DNA of 64,000 bases from Methanoculleus horonobensis (GCF_001602375.1 NZ_BCNY01000015.1:682001-746000), one strand, 5' to 3'; numbered from the stretch's first letter, positions 36,060 to 45,454 are shown. Notes: generated by a model not told the origin, from the sequence alone. Translations and numbers: made by a program.

Positions 36060-38065
36060 AAGTCATTGTCCAGCCCCAGAAAGGCACGTATAAACTGTTG
36101 TTCGTCGAAGGCGGCCGTGTCGAAGGTTCGGGTTTCGTCGACCTGACTGCGACCCCGAAGGGTCAGCGGCCGAAGAACTTCAAGATGCGCCGGCGCGGCA
36201 AACAGCTCAAGCCCACCCCGACCCGCGATCTCATCGCCCTGTTGCGCCGCTCCTCGGTGCTCCTTGCAGCGAGGAGCCCTGAGTTCGAGTCGTTCCTTGC
36301 CGATCTCCAGATCTCATGGTCGCGGATCAATATCTGCCGGTTCTGCCAGCTCGAGGACCGGTTCGTGCCGGTCGACAGGACGACCGGTGTGCGGTACGGC
36401 GGCGAGTGGATCTGCATGGAGTGCGCAAAGCGTGAGATGCGCCGGGAGCTTGGTTACCTGGGGAAGTTCGGCGGCTCGGTGCTCGTCCACCTGGAGAAAC
36501 TTCTCGTTCAGGTTCGCGATCTCGACCGGGTGCTGGCGTCGGTGGGGCCCGAGCACCCCGACCGGAAGCGGACGCTCTTTGACCGGCTCGAGGCACACGA
36601 GGTTCAGGAGACCGCCCATATCACCGACCTGCCGTTGCCTCCCGCATTCGCGAAGGCCGCCGGGGTCGAGTACCTGATGCCCGTCCAGCAGCTCGCCGTC
36701 CAGAACGGCCTCCTCGAGGGGCAGCACCTCCTGGTCGTCGCGGCCACTGCGAGCGGCAAGACCTTCATCGGGGAGATGGCCGGGATGAAGAACTTCCTCG
36801 AAGGCCGGGGGAGGACGCTCTTTCTGGTTCCGCTGGTCGCGCTCGCGAATCAGAAGTATCAGCGGTTCCGCGACCGCTACGGCCATCTCGTCCGGGTCAC
36901 GCTGCAGACCGGGGTGAGCCGTCTCAACCTCCCCGAGACCCGATCCTCAGGGGACCGGGACGTCAACGCTCCCGTGGTGGTCGGAACCTACGAGGGAATC
37001 GACCACGCTCTCCGGACCGGGCGATCCTTGAAGGATATCGGGACCGTCGTCATCGACGAGGTGCAGATGCTCGAAGACCCGGAGCGCGGCCACCGTCTCG
37101 ACGGACTGATCGCCCGGCTCAAGCACATCGCGCCCGAGGCTCAGTTCCTCTATCTCTCGGCCACGATCGGGGCTCCCGGGCTGCTCGCGGAGAAACTCCA
37201 GGCAAACCTTGTCCGCTACGCGGACCGGCCGGTCCCGCTCGAGCGCCATCTCATCTTCGTCGAGAGAAACAAGAAGATCAACTTCATCAAGCAGATGGTC
37301 GCCGAGGAGTTCAAGATACGGTCGTCGAAGGGCTACCGCGGCCAGACGATCGTCTTCACGAACTCCCGCGCCCGCTGCCACGTCATCGCCGACGCCCTCG
37401 GAAAGAACGCCGCCCCCTACCACGCGGGGCTGACCTCCCAGGAACGCCGCGACGTCGAGCGGCGGTTTGCAAACGGGGAAGTTGCCGCCGTCGTGACCAC
37501 GGCGGCGCTTGCCGCAGGCGTCGATTTCCCTGCATCGCAGGTGGTCTTCGATGCCCTGGCGATGGGCATCAAGTGGCTCACCGTCCAGGAGTTCCACCAG
37601 ATGATGGGTCGGGCGGGCCGTCCGGACTTCCACGATCTCGGCCGGGTGGTCATCCTGGCCGAGCCCGGGGGATCCTACTCCCGGGCGTCCGGGAAGACCG
37701 AGGAGGAGGTCGCCGTCGGCCTCCTGCGAGGCGAGATGGAGGAGGTCGCGCCCGAGTACGACATGGAGCAGAGCACGGAGGAGTTCGTCGCGAACGCCGT
37801 GGTCTCGAACGGCGACGAGCAGCAGGTCATCAAGATGACCCGCGCGATGGTCGGGACGCTGGAGCCGGCCCTCCCCACGCTCCTCGACTACGGTCTGGTC
37901 AAGCGGCGGGCAGGGCGTATCGAACTCACCGATATGGCCCGGGTGATGGCCGAGCACTTCATCGGCGCCGAACGGTTGATGGAGATCATGGATCTCGTCC
38001 GGCGCATGGACGATGCGGCCGAGATCGTCGCGGAACTCGAGTGTGCCGAGGAGACGACGCCGTAG
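36056..38065 (+). CDS. Superfamily II DEAD/DEAH helicase (COG1202-like)
   Basis: The protein has 669 residues. An N-terminal region of about 210 residues includes a zinc knuckle, CRFC at residue 96 and CMEC at residue 122. The helicase core then shows Walker A VVAATASGKTF near residue 228, motif II VIDEVQ near 333, SATIG, and motif VI MGRAGRPDFHDLGR near 518. A winged-helix-like tail follows. It matches the archaeal helicase family COG1202, probably acting in DNA repair. It is the last gene of a three-gene operon with two regulators. Confidence 0.88.
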   Translation: MKVIVQPQKGTYKLLFVEGGRVEGSGFVDLTATPKGQRPKNFKMRRRGKQLKPTPTRDLIALLRRSSVLLAARSPEFESFLADLQISWSRINICRFCQLEDRFVPVDRTTGVRYGGEWICMECAKREMRRELGYLGKFGGSVLVHLEKLLVQVRDLDRVLASVGPEHPDRKRTLFDRLEAHEVQETAHITDLPLPPAFAKAAGVEYLMPVQQLAVQNGLLEGQHLLVVAATASGKTFIGEMAGMKNFLEGRGRTLFLVPLVALANQKYQRFRDRYGHLVRVTLQTGVSRLNLPETRSSGDRDVNAPVVVGTYEGIDHALRTGRSLKDIGTVVIDEVQMLEDPERGHRLDGLIARLKHIAPEAQFLYLSATIGAPGLLAEKLQANLVRYADRPVPLERHLIFVERNKKINFIKQMVAEEFKIRSSKGYRGQTIVFTNSRARCHVIADALGKNAAPYHAGLTSQERRDVERRFANGEVAAVVTTAALAAGVDFPASQVVFDALAMGIKWLTVQEFHQMMGRAGRPDFHDLGRVVILAEPGGSYSRASGKTEEEVAVGLLRGEMEEVAPEYDMEQSTEEFVANAVVSNGDEQQVIKMTRAMVGTLEPALPTLLDYGLVKRRAGRIELTDMARVMAEHFIGAERLMEIMDLVRRMDDAAEIVAELECAEETTP

Positions 38066-38067
38066 GG

Positions 38068-38075
38068 TTTTTTTT
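38068..38075 (+). terminator. T-run terminator after the helicase gene
   Basis: Eight consecutive thymidines begin three bases after the helicase stop codon, which is the usual archaeal termination signal. Confidence 0.6.
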
Positions 38076-38176
38076 GAGGCTGTCGGGAGAGCCGCCTGGA
38101 AAAGATGGCTCTCCCAGAAACCGCGTTTATTTGTGCGCTTAAAGTTTACTTGTCCCCCTGTTTCACGTTTCGGGAC

Positions 38177-38510
38177 GTTGCAACCCCGTGCACGGATTTC
38201 CACCGGACATCGCACCTTCGGTGCTCCAGCTCCGTTCCTGCCGGAACGTCGCTTATCGCCACGCACTGCCCCCGCCCCCGGGGCGGGGTGCGACGGGCTG
38301 TAGGGCCGGAGCATGAGCACCGAAGGTGCGGAGGAGGAGGCCGGAGGCCGGGTGGGGTGGGGGTTACAGGCATTCATTCCGACGTGGAGACAGGGGAGGG
38401 GGGATGCTCCCCCTCAAACCCTACCGGCTTCTCGTGCTCCGTTCCTGCCGGAACATCGCACTCCCCGTCAGCCCCACCCCCACGTGGCGATAGCCACCAC
38501 GGTCCACTGT
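38177..38510. repeat. Dispersed mosaic hairpin repeat, copy 3
   Basis: This is intergenic sequence between the helicase gene and the convergent sensor gene. It shares CGGATTTCCA-CGG-CATCGC and CGCCACGCACTGCCC with copy 1, the 20-mer ATCGCACTCCCCGTCAGCCC at 38455 with both other copies, and GTGGCGATA with copy 2. It contains both orientations of the hairpin GCACC-TTC-GGTGC and the GTTCC-TGCC-GGAAC stem twice. Positions 38511-38632 show nothing recognisable. Confidence 0.75.
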
Positions 38511-38632
38511 ATTTGGACTCTCTTGTCTCAACAGGTCTATTGGCGATCAACAGCACTGCAGTATTCTCAACCATCACTGCAGGTTCACTGGCTTCTCACA
38601 TCCCGGCCGGGTACAGCCCAAACCCCCTCTTC

Positions 38633-39649
38633 CTACCGATACCTCTCCAGATACTCCCGCACCTTCTCCGACTCCACCCAGCCTTCGTCGAGTTGCTTGA
38701 GGATCGCCTTGATCTGCCGGACCTGCTCGCGGATCTTCTCCGCCCGCGGATCATCGATGAGGTCGGCCATCCCCTGGACGACCTGAAGGGGGTTTCTGAT
38801 GTGGTCGGTCAGAACTGCGAACTGCTCGATGTTCCTCTCGATCTGCCGGTATGCCTCCATCCTCTCCCGCTCGATCCTCTCCCGCTCTTTCATCTCGCGC
38901 CTGAGGTTCTCGTTTGCCGCCCGGAGTTCATCTGTTCGTTGCGTCACCAGTTCCTCAAGGCGGTAGCGGTAGTCCAGCAACTCCTTCTCGGCCCGCCGCC
39001 TCTCCGTCACGTCCCGGGCGATGATGAGGATGGCCGGCGTGCCCCCGAGGGTGATGCGGTGGATGCTCGCTTCGACGGGGATCCGGTTGCCCTCCCGGGG
39101 GATCAGGTCGGCGGAGTGCAGGCGCAGGTCGCCCTTCTTGAAGTCGCTCCGGATGAGGATGACCGATCCCGGGGCGAGGGCGAAGAGTTCGTCCCGGGTA
39201 TACCCGAGGCACCGGCAGGCGAGCGCGTTCGCATCCAGTACCCGGTAGGGCGTCCCTTCCCTCCCGACGGCACATACCAGCAGGAAATCGTTTCCGCTAT
39301 CAAAGAGGAGACGGTAACGGTCCCTGCTCTCCTGGAGATCGCGCCGGGAACGGTCCAGTTCTCCGAGCATCAGGTTGACCTCGTCCACAAACCGCGAAAC
39401 CGGGTCGCCCCGGGCGGCAGGGAAGCGGGCCGGGGGACTGCTCGTTGACCTGATACCTTCGATGCTTGAGTCCATGCCGGCGATGCGTGCGGCGACTTCC
39501 CGCTCCTTGAGCCAGATTCCGAGCAGCCCGAAGGCGATGCAGACGACGAGGAGTTCGATGAGCAGAACGCCGGGAGAGGTCAGGATATCGCCGGAGATGC
39601 CAAACGGGAGAATAAGCGCGAAGGGGATCCGGTTGCGAGGCCGGGGCAT
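38633..39649 (-). CDS. Membrane PAS protein with histidine-kinase dimerisation domain but no ATPase domain
   Basis: The protein has about 338 residues from the chosen start. One membrane helix near the N-terminus (VLLIELLVVCIAFGLLGIWL) is followed by a PAS domain (ESRDRYRLLFDSGNDFLLVC to IIARDVTERRRAEKEL), a coiled coil, and a final segment FAVLTDHIRNPLQVVQGMAD that resembles the phospho-acceptor helix of methanogen sensor kinases. The protein then ends after about 45 residues, so the HATPase domain is missing. In-frame ATGs at 39706 and 39778 could extend it. It may act as a decoy, a phosphotransfer partner or a remnant. Confidence 0.75.
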   Translation of the reverse strand: MPRPRNRIPFALILPFGISGDILTSPGVLLIELLVVCIAFGLLGIWLKEREVAARIAGMDSSIEGIRSTSSPPARFPAARGDPVSRFVDEVNLMLGELDRSRRDLQESRDRYRLLFDSGNDFLLVCAVGREGTPYRVLDANALACRCLGYTRDELFALAPGSVILIRSDFKKGDLRLHSADLIPREGNRIPVEASIHRITLGGTPAILIIARDVTERRRAEKELLDYRYRLEELVTQRTDELRAANENLRREMKERERIERERMEAYRQIERNIEQFAVLTDHIRNPLQVVQGMADLIDDPRAEKIREQVRQIKAILKQLDEGWVESEKVREYLERYR

Positions 39650-39997
39650 ACGGTAGGCCGGGGGGGAAAAAGCGGGGGACAGGGGGTGGTCGTTGCAGGA
39701 GGCCATGCCGTTATACCGAGTCGCATATACCGGGGCAGATTCCTGCCCGTGGCCTGCGGGACTGACCGGGGAGGTCATCCGGTCGCCCCGCAGGTGTCTA
39801 CCGTGGTGGTTCCGGGGCGCTTTTTATCCGTGCGCCTTTGTATCCCATGATAGTAAATGTAGTATATATATGTTGCCTATACGGGGGAGAAGTTTACAGC
39901 GTAAATTCGATTTTTTATATCGGTTGAGGGGACCTTGCGGGACACCGAAGCAGGTGTGTCGGTCTTTTGGCAGACTGATCCGGGGGGCGGAGGAGAC
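39650..39997. other. Intergenic or 5' region of the PAS gene with TATA-like boxes
   Basis: On the minus strand, GGATAAAAAG near 39830 and an AT-rich stretch with TATATATA near 39862 could serve as promoter elements for the PAS gene, which would leave room for the longer start at 39778. No other gene or repeat is visible. Confidence 0.35.
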
Positions 39998-41191
39998 CTA
40001 TCCGGACCCGGGACTCTCATTCTTATCGGCTGCGCGGGCGCTCCTCTGCATCATCACCGCGAAGATCACGGTTCCGAGGAGGCTTATCGCGCCGCCTACG
40101 TAGAAGACGGCGTCGATGCCGATGTAGTCCATGAAGACGCCCCCCATCAACGGTGCGATGATCATGCCGATCCCGAAGACCGTGTTGTAGGCGCCCATCG
40201 AAGTTCCCATCCCGATCGTTCGGCCCGCATCGACCGTCAGGGCCATGATGGCCGGCTGCTGGATGGCCCCCCCGATACCGACGAAGGAGGTGATCAGGAG
40301 CAGGGGGCCAAACGATCCCGATAGAGGAATCACAGCGATCGCCAGCGCTGTTATTGCCGAACCCACGACGATCAGGGTGACCTTGTTCCCGGTATCGGTG
40401 ATCCTTCCCATCGGCACCTGGAGGAGCGCCATCAGGAAGGTGTTCGCGGAGAGGACGATGCCCACCTCGGTGGGACTGATCGCGATCAGCGGGCCGAAGA
40501 TCGGAATGAAGACCATCATGCCTCCACGCCCGAGTGCGCTGATGAAGGAGAAGACCATGACCCCCCGCATGACCGGGAGCCTGAGGATCTCCCGGAGCGG
40601 GACCGCGTTCCCTTCGGAAACCGTGAACGTGCCGCTTTTCGCCTCCGGAAGGGAGATGCCGACGAGGAGCGTGGCGAACGCCGAGAGGGCGGCCATGACG
40701 TAGAAGACCGAGTCCAATCCGAACGTGTCGTTCAGGAAGCCCCCGAGCAGCGGCCCCATCCCCATGCCGAGGAACATCGAGATGGAGAAGTTCCCCATAT
40801 GGCTCCCCTCTTTCCCCTTCTCCGAGAGGTCGGCGACGTAGGCCATGGCTATCGGGACGACCATGGCCGATGCGAGGCCGTGGGCGAAGCGGACTGCGGT
40901 GAGCGAGTAAACACTGTCGACGATGATATACGCAAGCGACAGAACCGCGTACGCGAACATGCCGATGAGGATGATCCATTTCCTCCCCCGGCGATCGGAT
41001 ATCCGGCCGATGATGGGCATGAAGACCGACCGGGAGAGAGCAAAGGCTGAGAAGATGATGCCGAGCCAGATGCCGGTCGCACCGAGGTTCTCCGCGTAGA
41101 TGGGCAGCAGCGGGCTGACGATCCCGAGCCCGAGCATGGTGGCGAAGACGGAGATGAATAAGACGTTATAGATGCGTTTGGCGGTATTCAT
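39998..41191 (-). CDS. Major facilitator superfamily transporter
   Basis: The protein has 397 residues with about twelve hydrophobic helices. The motif between helices 2 and 3, GRISDRRGRKWIILIGM, is the MFS signature loop, and the second half repeats it as GRITDTGNKVTLIV. It resembles drug-efflux type MFS proteins of archaea. The substrate cannot be predicted. It stands alone between the PAS gene and the methyltransferase gene. Confidence 0.9.
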   Translation of the reverse strand: MNTAKRIYNVLFISVFATMLGLGIVSPLLPIYAENLGATGIWLGIIFSAFALSRSVFMPIIGRISDRRGRKWIILIGMFAYAVLSLAYIIVDSVYSLTAVRFAHGLASAMVVPIAMAYVADLSEKGKEGSHMGNFSISMFLGMGMGPLLGGFLNDTFGLDSVFYVMAALSAFATLLVGISLPEAKSGTFTVSEGNAVPLREILRLPVMRGVMVFSFISALGRGGMMVFIPIFGPLIAISPTEVGIVLSANTFLMALLQVPMGRITDTGNKVTLIVVGSAITALAIAVIPLSGSFGPLLLITSFVGIGGAIQQPAIMALTVDAGRTIGMGTSMGAYNTVFGIGMIIAPLMGGVFMDYIGIDAVFYVGGAISLLGTVIFAVMMQRSARAADKNESPGSG

Positions 41192-41309
41192 GCAAGTTAC
41201 ACTCGAATAAGGATCAGGCCCGCGAATCGGGTCTGCGGGGGGTTGTTCTACAGTTGCGGGGAAAAGAGTTGGTGGTACTGCGCCTTATATATTAGGTCGC
41301 GGTTCGGAA

Positions 41310-42146
41310 TCACATCTGGTGTGCGACGCAGCACCACCGGTCGTAGAGCGGATCACGCCGGTTCTCGAAGATCTCGGTCTTCCTGCCTTCTCGTGTGCAC
41401 CACTCTTCCACTCTGGCAGCCTCCTCCTCCGTGCCGACGGTGATCAGCGTCTCGCTGGTGAGAGCGAGGAGGTTCGCGACGATCGTTCTCCAGAGGGTTG
41501 TATTGTAGGAGTAGATCTCCCCGACCATGAAGGCCGCGCCGAGGGGAACCGGGTCGATATAATGGGACGCCTTCTGCGCGTCGATGCAGATGGTGTCTGA
41601 GGGCACGAGACGCCCTTTCGAGAGGCCGAGCGCGAGGAGCGCCGGATCGTTGTCGTAGGCGAGCGCCCGCACCCCTCCCGCCCGGAGAGCCGCGGTGCCG
41701 ACCCCCGACCCGCAGCAGCAGTCGAGACAGGGTGTTCCCGCGCGGTCGCCCCAGACCTCGTCGAGGAGGTCGCGGATCTTTCCTTCCCGGTCGTGGCGGA
41801 GGTCTTCGAGGGCGGGGAACGTGGTCGCCAGCAGTTCCGTGCTGTAGTACTCGCGGACCGCCGAGAGCCATCTCTCCCGGCTCTCCTGGTAGATCTCGCC
41901 GCCGACCGCCTCGAAACACTCGATGGCGGCGAGCGTCGGCTCCCGGAAGAGGAACGAGGCTGCGTGCCACCCCTCGTCGTCGTGGAGCGCGAGCGCGATC
42001 GGCTCCTCCTTCTCGTCGACCAGGAGGCGGCCCTCGTCCGGCGCTATCCGGAGCAGCAGCAGCGTGCACGAGTCTACCGCCAGGTCCGAAAACGACGGCT
42101 CGACCAGCCGGCACCCCTCGACCTCGAGGATCTCTGCAACCTTCAT
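41310..42146 (-). CDS. SAM-dependent methyltransferase-like protein
   Basis: The protein has about 278 residues. The first 120 residues are an unassigned alpha/beta region starting MKVAEILEVEGCRLVEP. A class I methyltransferase motif I, CLDCCCGSGVGTAAL, is at about residue 146, followed by a plausible acidic strand LAYDNDP and a later VGEIYSYNTTLWRTI. The substrate is unknown. Its ATG overlaps the stop of the bactofilin-like gene (ATGA), so the two are coupled. The frame is open further upstream but that part lies in the neighbour. Confidence 0.75.
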   Translation of the reverse strand: MKVAEILEVEGCRLVEPSFSDLAVDSCTLLLLRIAPDEGRLLVDEKEEPIALALHDDEGWHAASFLFREPTLAAIECFEAVGGEIYQESRERWLSAVREYYSTELLATTFPALEDLRHDREGKIRDLLDEVWGDRAGTPCLDCCCGSGVGTAALRAGGVRALAYDNDPALLALGLSKGRLVPSDTICIDAQKASHYIDPVPLGAAFMVGEIYSYNTTLWRTIVANLLALTSETLITVGTEEEAARVEEWCTREGRKTEIFENRRDPLYDRWCCVAHQM

Positions 42147-42997
42147 GCCGCCCGCCTCTCGATCTTCATGCCGCCCGGCGCCCGGATGACCCCGTCCACG
42201 CGTGCGTCTTCGTGCAGGGTGAGACGTTTGCAGGAGACGTTCCCGAGGATATGCACTTCCTGCTCGATCGTCACGTCGCCGTCGCTCTGGACGTCGCCGT
42301 GAACGGCCGTTCCTCTGGCGATGCTCGCACCTTCGCGCGCATGAAGGCTCCCGAAGATCGTCGTCTCCTCCCGGACGGCGATCGAGCCGGCGCGGATGTT
42401 CCCGTGCAGCCGGCACCCGGCCCCGACAGCCATCTTCTCCGGAACGGCGAAGGTCTGCATGTTGAGGACGGCGCCGCCCGGGATCATCAGCGGCGTGGCG
42501 GTGGGAGTGGTCTCGTCGTCGTCGCCGAAGAGTTTCTCGAGGACGGAACTCAGCTCTTCCTCCTTCTCGATCCCGAGGACGGCCACCAGGTACATCACGA
42601 TGTAGATGATGACCGGCATCGGGTTTCGGATGGAGATCCAGCCTTTCGCCTCGAACCCGCGCTCGATCTGGACGTTGTCCCCGATATCGAGGTCGCCCTT
42701 GACGACCAGTTTGCCCAGGATCTTCACCCCTTCGCCGAGGTAGGCGTCCTCCTCGACGACGACGTCCCCGTTGATCTCGCACCAGTTGTCTATCCTGGCG
42801 TCGCCGCTTGCAACGATGTTGCCGTTGATCTTGCTGAATTCACAGACCACGACATCGTTGCCGAAGAGGCCGTAATCGATCCGGCACCGCTCGCCGATGA
42901 CGATATCCTGTTCGGTCTTGAGCGTCCTCTCCTGGAGCTCGGTATTGTCCGGGAGGGTGCAGCCCTTGATCCAGTCGTGGTCTCCTGTCGGTTCCAT
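42143..42997 (-). CDS. Bactofilin-like / polymer-forming repeat protein
   Basis: The protein has 284 residues made of short beta-helix-type repeats such as INGNIVASGDARIDNWCEIN, VVEEDAYLGEGVKILGK and GNIRAGSIAVREETTIFG. Two repeat blocks are separated by a hydrophobic stretch (PVIIYIVMYLVAVLGI) and an acidic linker. Such right-handed helices form filaments (bactofilins) or acyltransferase cores; no acyltransferase active site is evident. The hydrophobic insert may anchor it to the membrane. It is coupled to the methyltransferase downstream. Confidence 0.7.
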   Translation of the reverse strand: MEPTGDHDWIKGCTLPDNTELQERTLKTEQDIVIGERCRIDYGLFGNDVVVCEFSKINGNIVASGDARIDNWCEINGDVVVEEDAYLGEGVKILGKLVVKGDLDIGDNVQIERGFEAKGWISIRNPMPVIIYIVMYLVAVLGIEKEEELSSVLEKLFGDDDETTPTATPLMIPGGAVLNMQTFAVPEKMAVGAGCRLHGNIRAGSIAVREETTIFGSLHAREGASIARGTAVHGDVQSDGDVTIEQEVHILGNVSCKRLTLHEDARVDGVIRAPGGMKIERRAA

Positions 42998-43013
42998 TTA
43001 CCCGGTATAATCT

Positions 43014-44249
43014 TCATGCCCCATACTTATGACTCTTATTAATTAGATCCAGGGTGATCGGCATGAGATCGCGGCCGCGGATACGGTGAAGCCCACCCTC
43101 CGCGCACGAGATCTCGTCGAACCGGTTCGTCCGGTCGATCCGGACGCCCGGCCCCCGGATGACGACCGGAACCGGGTCGGCGCTGTGGTCTTTGACCGAG
43201 CAGGGCGTGCTGTGGTCGGCGCAGATGACGATCAGCGTCTCCTTGAGATCGAGCAGCGGCGCGAGGGCCTTATCAATCACTTCGATGAAGTCGCGTTTCT
43301 GGATGCCTTTGCCGTCGTGACCGGCCTCGTCCGCGCCCTTGATATTCATCAGCACGAAGTCCTTCCGGCCGAGTTCGCCTATCGCCGCCCGCACCTTGGC
43401 GTCGAGATCGGAGTCGGCCGACCCGGTCGTCCCCGGCACCGGGATGTGCTCGAGCCCCACGACCTTCCCGATCCCGGAGATGAGGGTGGCCGCCGAGATG
43501 ACGCTCCCGGAGAGCCCGTAGCGCTCGGAGAACTGCGGCAACTCGCCCATCTTTCCGGCACCCCGGATCAGGAGGAGATTTGCGGGCGGCAGTCCTTCCT
43601 CCATTCGCCGGACGTTCATCGGGTGGTGATACAGGATCTTGCCTGACTGGCGGATGAACTCGTTGCAGGCATCGGCGGTCTTTCTGTCCGCCGGGTCGTC
43701 GGTGCAGGGCCGAATCGTGAGCGGCTGCACCCCCTCTTTCTTCGGGTCGTTCGAAGAGACCTTATCGCCGAGCCCTTCCCCGACGAGAGCGAGGGCTGCC
43801 CGGTGGCCGGCGCCCGCCTCGAACCGGAACTCCAGGCCGAGCGCCGAGAGGTCGACGCCGTCCCGGATGGCCTCTGCAAGCGGTTCCGTCCCGGATATCC
43901 GGCCGGCCCGGCGGTCGGTAACGAGGCCGTCCGCGTCCACGGTGCCGAAGTTGCACCGGAAGCCGATCATCCCGGCGGTCATGTGGATGCCGGTTCCTTC
44001 GGCCTCGAGCGGGCCGCGGCCGGTGTAGAACTCCTGCGGCGGGTAGCCGAGCAGGGCGAGGTGGGAGGTGTCGGACCCGGGCCGTATCCCGGGCGCGACG
44101 GAATCCATGATCCCGCATATGCCTTCAGCGGCGAGCCGGTCGAGAACCGGGGTTCGTGCGGCGGCGAGGGGGGTCAATCCGTCCAGCGCTTCGCAGGGGC
44201 GGTCGGAGATCCCATCCAGTACCAGGAAGAGAACCTTCTCAGCAATCAT
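43014..44249 (-). CDS. apgM: 2,3-bisphosphoglycerate-independent phosphoglycerate mutase, archaeal type
   Basis: The protein has 411 residues, normal for ApgM. Alkaline-phosphatase-fold metal motifs are present: VLDGISDRP at the N-terminus, the catalytic serine region GSDTSHLALLGYPP, KGADEAGHDG and VICADHSTPC. It interconverts 3- and 2-phosphoglycerate in glycolysis and gluconeogenesis. It starts upstream of the bactofilin-like gene with a 16-base gap, so they may be co-transcribed, but a functional link is not evident. Confidence 0.95.
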   Translation of the reverse strand: MIAEKVLFLVLDGISDRPCEALDGLTPLAAARTPVLDRLAAEGICGIMDSVAPGIRPGSDTSHLALLGYPPQEFYTGRGPLEAEGTGIHMTAGMIGFRCNFGTVDADGLVTDRRAGRISGTEPLAEAIRDGVDLSALGLEFRFEAGAGHRAALALVGEGLGDKVSSNDPKKEGVQPLTIRPCTDDPADRKTADACNEFIRQSGKILYHHPMNVRRMEEGLPPANLLLIRGAGKMGELPQFSERYGLSGSVISAATLISGIGKVVGLEHIPVPGTTGSADSDLDAKVRAAIGELGRKDFVLMNIKGADEAGHDGKGIQKRDFIEVIDKALAPLLDLKETLIVICADHSTPCSVKDHSADPVPVVIRGPGVRIDRTNRFDEISCAEGGLHRIRGRDLMPITLDLINKSHKYGA

Positions 44250-44276
44250 CGAGAACAGATGAGATCCGTAACGTGA

Positions 44277-44726
44277 TTACTCTTCCCGGTAGGCAACCGA
44301 GATCCGGGTCGCCGGATAGCCCTTCTCCTTCTGGACGAGTGCCAGGCACCGCTCGATCCGGAGAAGCGCCTCCTGTGCGAAGATCTCGCTCTCCTTGCGG
44401 CGCTCCTCCCCGCACCCGAGCATGATGAGGATGTTGGCCGTCTTGATGATCTCGGCCGAGAGACACCGGAGTTCTCCAGCGAGTTCCTCGCCGAGGACTG
44501 CTCTCATGTCGCACGCGCAGTTATAGAGCTGGTGCGAGCACTGCTCGAGCATCGCGTTCGAGGCGAGAACCCGGGCGCTGCCGCTCTCCCTCTCCCGGAG
44601 TTCGTCCCACTCCCGGTGGAACCGGACAATCATCCTCACGATGATCCCCCGCGCCATCGTCTGCTGCTCGTCGAGACCCTGACGATTGAGCACGACCCGG
44701 TTCGTTCTCCGCCCTTCGACCATCAT
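44277..44726 (-). CDS. Uncharacterised helical protein
   Basis: The protein has about 149 residues. It is mostly alpha-helical with many charged residues (FHREWDELRERESGSARVLA) and a hydrophobic middle including LEQCSHQLYNCACDM, which holds three cysteines in a cluster. There is no signal peptide or membrane span. The start is fixed by a perfect GGAGGTGA five bases before the ATG; an in-frame ATG 36 bases upstream would place this site inside the gene. No family is recognised. It sits between apgM and the ribosomal S3Ae cluster. Confidence 0.7.
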   Translation of the reverse strand: MMVEGRRTNRVVLNRQGLDEQQTMARGIIVRMIVRFHREWDELRERESGSARVLASNAMLEQCSHQLYNCACDMRAVLGEELAGELRCLSAEIIKTANILIMLGCGEERRKESEIFAQEALLRIERCLALVQKEKGYPATRISVAYREE

Positions 44727-44860
44727 TGCCGTCACCTCCCTCTCGTCTTCCGGCGGATGCATACCCCGTCATGGAGCATATACCCTTCGCGCCGTTCCCG
44801 CCGGGTGAGCGAGGGGGCGTGAAGGCAATGGGATTGCAAAAATAAGGTGAGCAGCCGGCC

Positions 44861-45454
44861 TTATATGGCCGCAACCTGCTCGAGTTTGGACTTGGTGATC
44901 TCGACCCGGCGGATCGGGTAGATCGTCTTGACGACCTTGAAGATGTCCCGGGCCATGTCGCCGGAGACGATCTCCTTGACCAGGGTCTCGAAGTCGCTCT
45001 CTGCCGCCCTGGCAGCGAGGGCCTGCGAGATTGCCTGCCGTACGGCGTGCACCTGGCTCTGCTCGGCCCTCGAGAGGGTGAGACAGACGACCGTCACCCG
45101 CAGGAGTTTCTTGTCCTTGCTGACGATCGGGTGGATGGTGTCGATGCGGGATGCCCGCCGCTTGACCATCGACCGGAGGTAGTCGCGGGTCACTTCGTGC
45201 CCGACGAACTCGGTGTACGCGGCGTCGCCTGCGACGTTGTTGATCTTGAACCTCATCTTGATGTGGGACTTGGAGTAGTCCTGCACGACTTCGCCGAGCG
45301 TAGCGGTCATGACGCGGCCGACCATGTTCTCGGGGTCGGCGGAGATGGCGTCACCGATCTCGGCTTTGCCGAAGGCGTCGGGTACGTAGACACGGTACCA
45401 CTTCTTGGCCTTCCAGCCTTCCAACCTTCTTCCAACCTGTTTCTTCTTTGCCAT
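44861..45454 (-). CDS. rps3ae: Small ribosomal subunit protein S3Ae (eS1)
   Basis: The protein has 197 residues and shows the eS1 pattern: KKKQVGRRLEGWKAKKWYRV, MRFKINNVAGDAAYTEFVGH and RDYLRSMVKRRASRIDTI. It is an archaeal/eukaryotic-specific protein at the mRNA exit of the small subunit. It is the last gene of the cluster rps15-DHH-pcc1-rps3ae, a widely conserved archaeal order. Confidence 0.97.
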   Translation of the reverse strand: MAKKKQVGRRLEGWKAKKWYRVYVPDAFGKAEIGDAISADPENMVGRVMTATLGEVVQDYSKSHIKMRFKINNVAGDAAYTEFVGHEVTRDYLRSMVKRRASRIDTIHPIVSKDKKLLRVTVVCLTLSRAEQSQVHAVRQAISQALAARAAESDFETLVKEIVSGDMARDIFKVVKTIYPIRRVEITKSKLEQVAAI

